Origin: Bacteroidota bacterium
GTDB lineage: Bacteria > Bacteroidota > Bacteroidia > Chitinophagales > Chitinophagaceae
Assembly: GCA_016706595.1 (NCBI GenBank)
Contig: JADJJH010000007.1
Coordinates: 524,475-588,474 of the forward strand
DNA: 64,000 bases
Reading direction: 5' to 3'
In this document: positions 16,954-23,903 of the stretch, one piece after another
How the letters are laid out: each line of letters opens with the position of its first letter
Position numbering within the stretch: position 1 is the first letter of the stretch
Notes under the pieces: model-generated
What the model saw: the letters and a program-made list of their open reading frames with translations, nothing else
Database searches by the model: none
Told to the model about the DNA's origin: nothing
Translations under genes and position numbers: made by a program

Positions 16954-17853
16954 TTATCTCTCAATATCATCGTCTATATTTCTATCGCCTTCATCAATTC
17001 CAGTATCTACCTCTTCATCAAATCGGTCTTGTCTTTGGCTTTCGTTTCCTCTCTCATTTGCTTGATTTCTTAAATCGTCTAACTCAACTAATTTTTGATT
17101 TGCTTCTTGTTCCATACTGTCTAATCTATCCAAATTTGCTTTGTCATACCCGAGCTTTGAAAACCTAAATTTCATATCACCTTCATATTTTAGTCCTGTA
17201 AGCATGCCTCCTCGATAGTATGGTTCGTGTCCTTGTTGTCTTAATTTCTCTTCAAAATCTTTTGTCGATTTGGAGCTGAAATAGATGTTTTTCAGTACCC
17301 GTTCTATATCACATTTATTACTCTGTCTGGTGTGCTTTTTATCCTGCTCTTTTGTCCTTTCTTTGGTATATACAATACTTCGTTTCAACTCTGGGTACTT
17401 CATCATCTGATATACTTCCATATTCTTTCTAAACTTCTCAAAATCAGTTTTGCTGATTCGATTTGCCATGCCGGTTAGGAATTTAGTCCCACTCATTGCC
17501 ACATGAATATGAACATGTTGTTGATCTGTGTGTTGCTTAAATAAATAAATATTATCCCTTCCCCTCAACTCAACAAATTGCTTTGCCATATCCTGTAATA
17601 CCTTGCGATTAATCAACTCTTTATCATGAACACTAAAACTCATTACCTCATGATAAATTGCCACCTGATCCTTTCTCTTTGTCTTCCTGAGTGTTTCATT
17701 AAACTCAAACTGCTTTATCCAACGCTCCTTGTCATGACCACTTAAATTATGCTTCATCTTAAATGAATTCTTTTCACTTTCCTTCTCTTCTTTAAGAATA
17801 TAATTAATCAAAGTACCAATATTCTTTCTTCGACTCATAGATTTGATTATCAT
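16954..17853 (-). CDS. relaxase/mobilisation nuclease
   Basis: A 299-residue relaxase, the enzyme that nicks oriT and is carried with the transferred strand. The three-histidine metal motif is in QHTDQQHVHIHVAMSG (about 107-122, His113/115/117), preceded by YHEVMSFS and an early N-terminal motif with MSRRKNIGTLINYIL, where Tyr18 could be the nucleophile. The C-terminal 50 residues are acidic and low-complexity. It overlaps the upstream accessory gene by 4 bp (ATGA), as expected for a mobilisation pair. Family assignment is firm; the precise MOB class is not. Confidence 0.93.
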   Translation of the reverse strand: MIIKSMSRRKNIGTLINYILKEEKESEKNSFKMKHNLSGHDKERWIKQFEFNETLRKTKRKDQVAIYHEVMSFSVHDKELINRKVLQDMAKQFVELRGRDNIYLFKQHTDQQHVHIHVAMSGTKFLTGMANRISKTDFEKFRKNMEVYQMMKYPELKRSIVYTKERTKEQDKKHTRQSNKCDIERVLKNIYFSSKSTKDFEEKLRQQGHEPYYRGGMLTGLKYEGDMKFRFSKLGYDKANLDRLDSMEQEANQKLVELDDLRNQANERGNESQRQDRFDEEVDTGIDEGDRNIDDDIER

Positions 17854-18329
17854 ACACTCTTATTTTTTTCAATGTATTTCTTTACAGCTATTTCTAAATC
17901 AATAGGACTCAAAAGTGCTAAGCGTATATCATGTTCTAAGTTTCTTATAGCTTGTAAAAGAAATTCTCCATCGCCTTTTTCATTTACTAAATCTTCTACA
18001 TGTATATACATCATCTTTAATAATTGCAATATCTTATTGATACTTATGGAATCAGGCACGATATATGTTTTTCGTATATACGCTATTGTGCAGGATTTAA
18101 TAAATGGCGCACATTTTTGTTGATGTCGCTTTGATTCCAAGTGTATCTCTTTGAATTCATCTGGAGCAAATTTTATAGTCACTTCTTTTGAAATGCTTCT
18201 ATTGTTCTTTTTCCATTGCGATTGATATTGTCTTCTGTATGCCTTCTTGGCTTTGGCAATTTCAACCTTATCACCCTTCTCAAAGAATGCTTCCATGAAT
18301 TGATAGTATGGGCTGAATTTCTTCGACAT
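17850..18329 (-). CDS. relaxosome accessory protein (MobC-like)
   Basis: A 159-residue, strongly basic N-terminus protein (AKAKKAYRRQYQSQWKK) with the segment VTIKFAPDEFKEIHLESKRH typical of ribbon-helix-helix-like MobC proteins, and a helical C-terminal half. Such proteins bind oriT and help the relaxase. The stop codon overlaps the relaxase start by 4 bp, indicating translational coupling. It is 5 bp downstream of the coupling-protein gene. Function is inferred from family and context. Confidence 0.8.
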   Translation of the reverse strand: MSKKFSPYYQFMEAFFEKGDKVEIAKAKKAYRRQYQSQWKKNNRSISKEVTIKFAPDEFKEIHLESKRHQQKCAPFIKSCTIAYIRKTYIVPDSISINKILQLLKMMYIHVEDLVNEKGDGEFLLQAIRNLEHDIRLALLSPIDLEIAVKKYIEKNKSV

Positions 18330-18334
18330 TTCAA

Positions 18335-19771
18335 TCAGAATAGTACAGTTAGTTCATCTTGTTCTAATTCATCAACTTCATCTTGTATTTGAATCTCATA
18401 CGGCTGCATCTCTGATAATCGTTTCAATTCCTTTTGCTCATAGTATGGCTTCAGTTTCATTTTAATTGGTGGATGATTGCCACATAAAATGATTGACTCT
18501 TTTAATATGCGGATTTCATCCATTGTCAATAGTTGCCTTGTTCGTCTTACATTTTCATCATCGACATATTCTCGTTTGCCTAGGATTAATTCGAGCTGTC
18601 TTGCTACTTCCAAGGGTTGACCAGGAAGGTACACTCGTGTGAAGCAATTGGAAATAATGTTGTTTGCTTGAGCGGTTTGGTACATATCTATTAGCTGACT
18701 TTGGCTTTGATAGACTTGCATGATACCGCAATTTGCTTTTCGAATATTGCTGATAGCTGTAGGCAAAATATTCAGATATAGTGAACTTGCTTCATCCAAT
18801 AAAAAGAAAATCGGCAGGTCATTTGCACTTGGCAATTTTGACATCACTGATGCAAAGAATTGTTCGAAAAAGATTGAAGAAATTACTGAATAATACTTCA
18901 TATCATTGACCGAATTATTGATATAGAGAATTACTTTTTGACTACGATACATTGCAAAATCAATACTATCAGTTTTTGTCGCTTCAATTACCGAAGGATC
19001 AGAAAAGATATTGAGGGCAGTTCTTGCAGTAGCAACAATTGACATTAACATCTTGGTATCGTAGGCCACAAAACTTTTGTAGTCAGAGAGGAGATCATCA
19101 TCTTGAGCTTGGATAAAAAGTAAATCGACTTTCTTTGGTGTACCTGAAAAAGCATTGATTAAACAAAGAACATTATAGAGGGTATGATTTTCTTTTGGAG
19201 TGTGGAAAATTACATACCGAATAAATGTTGATAAAAGTGACTCAGCCGACGAATTCCAGAATGGGTCTTTGCCTCCACTACCTAAAGATGTTTGAATTAA
19301 TATCTTCGCCAACTTCTTGATTTCTGAAATTGACTTAATTCTTGAAAGCGGATTATACTTTTGACTCTTATTTGGATTCGCATAATTGAGTGCTAATACG
19401 GTATATCCTAAAGATGCGATTGCACCACTAGTTTTTTCATAAAGCTCTTGCGAAGGATCATGTATCACAAGGCTAGAAGGGCCTGCCATGGAGAGGATTG
19501 AATTTATTAGTACGGTACTGGATTTACCCGATCCACTACCACCTAAAACGAGGCAATTTGAAAAACTATTATGAATACTTAAACTCTTATCACCAAATCT
19601 AAATCCTTTGTCATGACTTGAAAGAAGTTTATCTGGTGACATAAAATCAGCATTATATATATCATTCCGTTTAGAAGGAATCATTGTAACTATGAGTTCA
19701 ACAAGCCCTCCAAAGAGTGCTTCAAGAAGTGAAAAAATTATTTGAAAAAGTGCTTGAAATATTTGTATCAT
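18335..19771 (-). CDS. VirD4/TraG-like type IV coupling ATPase
   Basis: A 478-residue coupling protein that links the relaxosome to a type IV secretion channel. A membrane-associated N-terminus (first 30 residues, hydrophobic) precedes Walker A GGSGSGKSS at 77-85, the HDPSQELYEKTSGAIASLGY segment, and Walker B LPIFFLLDEASS near 325. The final part (LPGQPLEVARQLELILGKRE) is the typical VirD4/TraG ending. Bacteroidota mobilisable elements carrying their own coupling protein are known. It follows a small membrane peptide gene by 1 bp and is part of the same leftward operon. Confidence 0.93.
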   Translation of the reverse strand: MIQIFQALFQIIFSLLEALFGGLVELIVTMIPSKRNDIYNADFMSPDKLLSSHDKGFRFGDKSLSIHNSFSNCLVLGGSGSGKSSTVLINSILSMAGPSSLVIHDPSQELYEKTSGAIASLGYTVLALNYANPNKSQKYNPLSRIKSISEIKKLAKILIQTSLGSGGKDPFWNSSAESLLSTFIRYVIFHTPKENHTLYNVLCLINAFSGTPKKVDLLFIQAQDDDLLSDYKSFVAYDTKMLMSIVATARTALNIFSDPSVIEATKTDSIDFAMYRSQKVILYINNSVNDMKYYSVISSIFFEQFFASVMSKLPSANDLPIFFLLDEASSLYLNILPTAISNIRKANCGIMQVYQSQSQLIDMYQTAQANNIISNCFTRVYLPGQPLEVARQLELILGKREYVDDENVRRTRQLLTMDEIRILKESIILCGNHPPIKMKLKPYYEQKELKRLSEMQPYEIQIQDEVDELEQDELTVLF

Positions 19772-19772
19772 T

Positions 19773-19937
19773 TTATGAGGCTTTAACTATTATGCGTTGA
19801 ATGGCTTCAGCTATTTTGGAGAGGAGCATTCCTGTTATAGAGAGCAACCAAGAGAGTGCAAGGAGTGTTACTTTGAAAGCGGCCATGAATAGGCCCTTTA
19901 TGGATTGAATAAAAATGGATGTTGCTTGATTTTTCAT
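19773..19937 (-). CDS. 54-residue membrane peptide in the mobilisation operon
   Basis: A short gene between the lipoprotein and the coupling ATPase. Its ATG overlaps the preceding stop by 4 bp (ATGA at 19934-19937) and its stop ends 1 bp before the ATPase start, strong evidence of coupled translation. The product has a polar start (MKNQATSIFIQSIKG) and one hydrophobic helix (AAFKVTLLALSWLLSITGMLL) followed by an amphipathic end. It may assist the coupling protein at the membrane. No family was recognised. Confidence 0.65.
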   Translation of the reverse strand: MKNQATSIFIQSIKGLFMAAFKVTLLALSWLLSITGMLLSKIAEAIQRIIVKAS

Positions 19938-20683
19938 GTTTGCAAATTTTTAGAGTTAGTAGATATGATGACTGTCCCTCCTTTTTTCTCAATGAGTTTT
20001 GTATAAACAGCACTCATGATTTGAAATCGAGCATCTTCATTTCGATTTATAGGTTGGTAAATTAAAATGACAGTGATACCAGTTAGAGATTTGGGCATGA
20101 GTTCTATAGCATTCAAGAGCTTGACTAATTGATTAATGGTTGACTCGGGATTGTGCATTCTAAGATTGTAACTGTTAAACAAATTTGAATTCTCAGCTAA
20201 GTCACTAAAGCAAAGAAGGTACTTTTTCGTATGAGGTAATTTCGTTAGTACAGTTAGCTCTTTGGTGATAGCTTTGAAGCATTCTGTATAGGCAAGTGAC
20301 GTATCTTTTACCCTTTGTTTATTTGAAGCCTCAATTATTGAAGTAATACAATGATAATATTCAAGGACACATTGCTGTCGATACAAGATATTATCATTTG
20401 TATTTTCCTTGTCTGTATCTGTTTTACTTTTTAATATACATACTTCAAGTGGGTTATATGCTTTATCGGTTGTATAGGTGTGTCGAAAGAAGGCTTGTTC
20501 GTTTTTATTTACTTCCATATTAAATAATGAACGAACGGTCATTTCATCAGGCATTAATACCAGTCTGTCTGTAATATCAACTATCTCTGATACTGCCACA
20601 GAATAGGTTGTACTTAATTCCTCTCTTTTATGACATGCCGGAAGTATTGATAATACAATGAGGCTTAGAATATATGTTTTCAT
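19934..20683 (-). CDS. putative lipoprotein of the mobilisation operon
   Basis: A 249-residue protein with a lipoprotein signal (SLIVLSILPACHK, Cys17 as lipidated residue). The mature part is mixed alpha/beta, with KKYLLCFSDLAENS in the middle and TGITVILIYQPIN near the end, reminiscent of a von Willebrand-like or Rossmann-type fold, but no motif is decisive. It is located between membrane proteins and the coupling ATPase, so a role in the envelope part of DNA transfer is plausible. Function unknown. Confidence 0.75.
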   Translation of the reverse strand: MKTYILSLIVLSILPACHKREELSTTYSVAVSEIVDITDRLVLMPDEMTVRSLFNMEVNKNEQAFFRHTYTTDKAYNPLEVCILKSKTDTDKENTNDNILYRQQCVLEYYHCITSIIEASNKQRVKDTSLAYTECFKAITKELTVLTKLPHTKKYLLCFSDLAENSNLFNSYNLRMHNPESTINQLVKLLNAIELMPKSLTGITVILIYQPINRNEDARFQIMSAVYTKLIEKKGGTVIISTNSKNLQT

Positions 20684-20701
20684 TTGTTTTGTTTTAGAGG
20701 A

Positions 20702-21769
20702 TTAAAAATTAAATGTTGGAGGATATGAAAAAAATGCTGGTATTTGTTTATCAGTTCGGTAGCGGATATTTGTTTCGATATATTTTTGAGCAATGTTTAC
20801 TGCAACTGCATTGAGGCGTTTGCGTGTATAAGCGATGTACTCATACTTCATCAAGGCTACCTTAATCTCTTCACTACTCTCTTTTTTGATTGCTTTAATT
20901 TCAAGGCCTAAGACTTTTGACTTCTTATTACAGTGTCGTAATTCATTACAGATTTTGCCGTAAGCTTTATCCTTTTCATGCTCTTCTTTTGTCTTGCCGA
21001 AAAAGTAAGCCAATAACAATCCGGCTTCAAATAATATGAAGCTAATAATGGTAAGTTTGATACCTGAAATACCAGTTGTAAAATGTTTGTGTTTGGCAAC
21101 AGACAAATTCATATCTTGTACTATTTGGTAGCCGTCAGCACGAAGTGTTCCGAGAAAGTAAAAGCCGATAAAGGCAATCACAGATACAGCTATCATTGCA
21201 CAAATTTTATGTACACGTATATCCATCCGTTTGATGTATGAAACTACTACATGAGTAACCAGCCCAACGGTAATAGCTACAGCAAAGAAGCTCACCAGTG
21301 ATAATAAAAATGACATACCAGAATTTCTCAATGCTTCATATGCAAAGTAGCCTTCGGATATGGCAATTAATGTTAGTCCTATGATAACAGCCCATTGCCA
21401 GATATTCTCTTTCCTACTCGGATGTAATTCTTTCTTTTTTGATTCTAAAGATTTAATTTGATGCTCTAGGTCATTTTGTTTACCAACGAGAGGTTGTATT
21501 CTATCCTTTGACTCTGTATCTAATTTTTGGGCTAGTATCATACCACTTCCGGCAAGGTTCGTGGCGTTGGCTTCTTCAATAGTATGTTTGAGTTCTGCTT
21601 CAATTTTGTTTAATACTAAGGTCTTGTACTCTTCTTCGGTATTAGGGATATTGTCAATACCGTTTTGCTTACCTTGTACTTCAGCAAATGTGCTTAGACC
21701 AAGTTCAGTTTTTTCAATTTTTGCTTCCAATTCTGGATTAGTGTAATGATGCGTGATTATTGTTTTCAT
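20702..21769 (-). CDS. polytopic membrane protein with coiled-coil regions
   Basis: A 355-residue protein. The N-terminal 120 residues are charged and helical (coiled coil around LVGKQNDLEHQIKSLESKKKE), followed by four membrane spans at about 125-145, 153-175, 190-210 and 230-252, then a second charged helical region containing GKICNELRHCNKKSK. No domain was recognised. It is 18 bp upstream of the lipoprotein gene and 5 bp after another membrane protein gene, so it is part of the mobilisation operon, perhaps as an element-specific envelope component. Confidence 0.75.
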   Translation of the reverse strand: MKTIITHHYTNPELEAKIEKTELGLSTFAEVQGKQNGIDNIPNTEEEYKTLVLNKIEAELKHTIEEANATNLAGSGMILAQKLDTESKDRIQPLVGKQNDLEHQIKSLESKKKELHPSRKENIWQWAVIIGLTLIAISEGYFAYEALRNSGMSFLLSLVSFFAVAITVGLVTHVVVSYIKRMDIRVHKICAMIAVSVIAFIGFYFLGTLRADGYQIVQDMNLSVAKHKHFTTGISGIKLTIISFILFEAGLLLAYFFGKTKEEHEKDKAYGKICNELRHCNKKSKVLGLEIKAIKKESSEEIKVALMKYEYIAYTRKRLNAVAVNIAQKYIETNIRYRTDKQIPAFFSYPPTFNF

Positions 21770-21774
21770 GTTAT

Positions 21775-22227
21775 TTATTTTTTGTTGATTAAATTTCTAA
21801 AAATGCGAAAGAGGTGAAGTGAGATATGCCAAGTACTCATTATGAAAAATGCAAATGAGAAATACAAAAAAAATGAGTTTACGAGTAGAGTATCAGATAT
21901 TGAAAATCGGGCGTAAGCACTTAATTGACTATACATTGAACAGAACAAATGATGGTAGGAGTTATATGCAAATAAGTAAGCACAAAAAGTAATGGGGAGT
22001 AGATATATTCGAAGGTATTTTTGCACCAATACTAGGCAAACAATATAGGCTATACTTGTTGTAATGTATAGTCCGATATGAGCAACAAGTATATTTATAA
22101 GTTGCTTTTCATACGTGTAGTGCATAAGAAAAAAAAGTATACTTGATATCGAATAGCTTACTATACAGAAGTGAATTTCCTTTCTGATTTGCTTAAGAGA
22201 TTTATTTTGTGAGATTTCTATTTTCAT
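21775..22227 (-). CDS. four-span membrane protein
   Basis: A 150-residue, very hydrophobic protein with about four membrane helices (SISSILFFLMHYTY, ILVAHIGLYITTSIAYIVCL, ITFCAYLFAYNSY and FFLYFSFAFFIMST) and a basic cytoplasmic N-terminus. No family was recognised. It is 5 bp upstream of the next gene in the same operon. A role in DNA transfer is inferred only from the neighbourhood. Confidence 0.7.
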   Translation of the reverse strand: MKIEISQNKSLKQIRKEIHFCIVSYSISSILFFLMHYTYEKQLINILVAHIGLYITTSIAYIVCLVLVQKYLRIYLLPITFCAYLFAYNSYHHLFCSMYSQLSAYARFSISDTLLVNSFFLYFSFAFFIMSTWHISLHLFRIFRNLINKK

Positions 22228-22258
22228 GATATTTATTTTTATGTGATTTTAATTTGAT

Positions 22259-22399
22259 TTAACAGCCAACCCCGCGTCCTATTGCGCCGGTCATGGTGTA
22301 GAAGTTTTTCATTTTGCGTTTGTAATTTTTAGCTAGTCGCTTCATGAATTTTTTAATTTCTTTGTCGGATTGAGTTTTGTGCCTTTGTTTCTGTTTCAT
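22259..22399 (-). CDS. small basic protein, first gene of the mobilisation operon
   Basis: A 46-residue frame from ATG 22399 to TAA 22259. It is very rich in Lys/Arg (KQKQRHK and FMKRLAKNYKRKMKN) and ends GAIGRGVGC. It sits 31 bp before the next gene and just downstream of a strong terminator-like hairpin. The composition suggests nucleic-acid binding. Being short it could be spurious, but the ATG context and placement at the head of the operon favour a real gene. Confidence 0.5.
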   Translation of the reverse strand: MKQKQRHKTQSDKEIKKFMKRLAKNYKRKMKNFYTMTGAIGRGVGC

Positions 22400-22423
22400 A
22401 TATTTATTTTGAATGGTGATAAA

Positions 22424-22449
22424 ATAAAAAAAGCAATAGCTAAATTGCT
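22424..22449 (-). terminator. terminator or attenuator directly before the mobilisation operon
   Basis: AGCAAT (22432-22437) pairs perfectly with ATTGCT (22444-22449) around a 6-nt loop, and leftward transcripts continue into a run of seven or eight U. Only 25 bp separate it from the first start codon (22399), too little for a separate promoter, so transcripts entering the operon probably have to pass it. Confidence 0.7.
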
Positions 22450-22562
22450 ACTGCTGATGAAACAGGTGGTGGGCGAATGAGATTCGCTTGAGAATAAAGA
22501 AAATTGAGTTTGAAATTACTTGTTTCCATTTTGAGCCTTATAAGCCAAAACGGAATTGTCAT

Positions 22563-22790
22563 TTAGACACTCTGAATGAAAGAAAACTTGACAAATATTG
22601 TCAGTTTGCTATACTGGTTCCAGAGAGTTGTTATGGCAACTCCTATAAATATAAAAGCATAGAGGGTCCAATCTCTATGCTTTTTACTGGCTTGTATGTT
22701 AAAAAGTAAACCTACCCCTCCGTGTTTCGGTATAGCACGAAATGCATCACTCCTGTATAAGAATTGAGTATGTGCATTTATTTGTTTCAT
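22563..22790 (-). CDS. possible leader ORF with one membrane segment
   Basis: A 75-codon frame begins at ATG 22790, about 19 bp downstream of a perfect -7 box, and encodes a product with one hydrophobic stretch (LYAFIFIGVAITTLW). It contains a terminator-like hairpin inside its own sequence. It may be a small gene or a regulatory leader; nothing similar is recalled. An overlapping frame on the other strand is less credible. Confidence 0.3.
   Translation of the reverse strand: MKQINAHTQFLYRSDAFRAIPKHGGVGLLFNIQASKKHRDWTLYAFIFIGVAITTLWNQYSKLTIFVKFSFIQSV
22653..22685. terminator. bidirectional terminator-like hairpin in the leader
   Basis: AAAAGCATAGAG (22653-22664) pairs perfectly with CTCTATGCTTTT (22673-22684) around an 8-nt loop. 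A U-tract follows on both strands. It is placed between the promoter at 22.81 kb and the mobilisation operon, the first of two such stems in that leader. Confidence 0.7.
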
Positions 22791-22808
22791 TGTTTTTAAA
22801 TTCTGAAA

Positions 22809-22816
22809 CAAATGTA
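22809..22816 (-). promoter_or_regulatory. -7 promoter box (TACATTTG)
   Basis: Read on the minus strand, TACATTTG matches TAnnTTTG exactly and lies 19 bp before ATG 22790. The upstream flank has no clear TTTG at -33. It is the best candidate promoter for the leader and the mobilisation operon further left. Confidence 0.5.
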
Positions 22817-22888
22817 GAATGCGGGTTTGGAGCATCTCCCCGAAATGGAGATCGACTTTTCGGGCTCATAAAATTGTATGTAATATTT

Positions 22889-23902
22889 CTATCTCAAGAA
22901 TTTTGGAAATAGTTTTTTTATGGCATCAAAACCATTCACCAACTTTGAATTTTGTGGTAAATCAATAAACTTTCTTTGATTGGAATGAGTAATTATTTCC
23001 ATCTTCTGAATATTATCTTTTAAAGGAAATACCCAAAGTGGGTTATAGACAAAGCTTCTATCAGTAATGTATGGCTTATCATCTTCCTTAAAACTCTTTA
23101 ATGCTCTCCTAACCGATTCAATTCGTAATATTCCAAGCTCACATATGGCTATCTCCTCAGCATCATTTGAATCATCACTCTCTGAACCCTTTTTGATATA
23201 ATAAAAATTCTTGCCATTCAATTTATCAATCGAAACTTTATTCATAGTACTACTTCCCTCTTGATCTAAAATTGGAGTTGAACTCAATATATTCTCTTTG
23301 AACATGATAGGCCAAATAGAAATATTCCGTAACTCTTGATGATATTCTTCAAGAGTTTTGAATCGCAATGTATCATAAAGTGAAGTGATTGTATCTTCTA
23401 ATTCATAGATTGGGTTATGATTTTGTTTTTCATTTACTTTTGGATTTTCATAAAATGAATCACAGAGTGCTTTAATGCCAAAACACTTTTCCATAAGAAC
23501 ATCTCTTTCATATTTGAGCAAAGTCAAAAAGATATTTTCCTTATACTTTGCTCCGGCAAATTCTAATTGAAATATTGTATTATCAGGTTTTTTATAGTGT
23601 TCGTAATTTTGAGAAAACAATACTTTGTAGATATTATATTTCTCGTTATCAATCATAGTAAAGAGGCCATATCCACTATCACCATGTAATTCTTCATCAA
23701 TCATTATGATATGAAAATCAATGTCTTCTTGTAAGTATTTCTGTGCTTTATCAAATGCATCGGTCCCACTAATAACCGTAATGTCTAATTCAATTGCTTC
23801 TTGTGTCCACTTGGAAATGACAAACTGGTAATCTAAGACATACTCTTCAATGGTCTCGGCATTGTCTTTAATATCATCAACAATGAGTACTTTTAGTTCC
23901 AT
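22889..23902 (-). CDS. response regulator with atypical output domain
   Basis: A 337-residue protein with an N-terminal receiver domain: VLIVDDIKDN (acidic pocket Asp9/Asp10), phosphoacceptor Asp in IIMIDEELHGDSGYGL (about 75), and KVLFSQNYEHYKKP at the switch position. The middle is helical. The C-terminal 110 residues (KLNGKNFYYIKKG and ITHSNQRKFIDLP) faintly recall a LytTR DNA-binding domain but do not match it well. It is 1 bp downstream of the sensor kinase gene, so the two form a two-component system. Target genes are unknown; the nearby RHS operons are candidates only by position. Confidence 0.8.
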   Translation of the reverse strand: MELKVLIVDDIKDNAETIEEYVLDYQFVISKWTQEAIELDITVISGTDAFDKAQKYLQEDIDFHIIMIDEELHGDSGYGLFTMIDNEKYNIYKVLFSQNYEHYKKPDNTIFQLEFAGAKYKENIFLTLLKYERDVLMEKCFGIKALCDSFYENPKVNEKQNHNPIYELEDTITSLYDTLRFKTLEEYHQELRNISIWPIMFKENILSSTPILDQEGSSTMNKVSIDKLNGKNFYYIKKGSESDDSNDAEEIAICELGILRIESVRRALKSFKEDDKPYITDRSFVYNPLWVFPLKDNIQKMEIITHSNQRKFIDLPQNSKLVNGFDAIKKLFPKFLR

Positions 23903-23903
23903 G

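Noticed and set aside
22488..22709. 73-codon plus-strand frame opposite the mobilisation leader
   Set aside because: Ends just after a bidirectional hairpin and lacks promoter and recognisable product; the minus-strand frame has better context.
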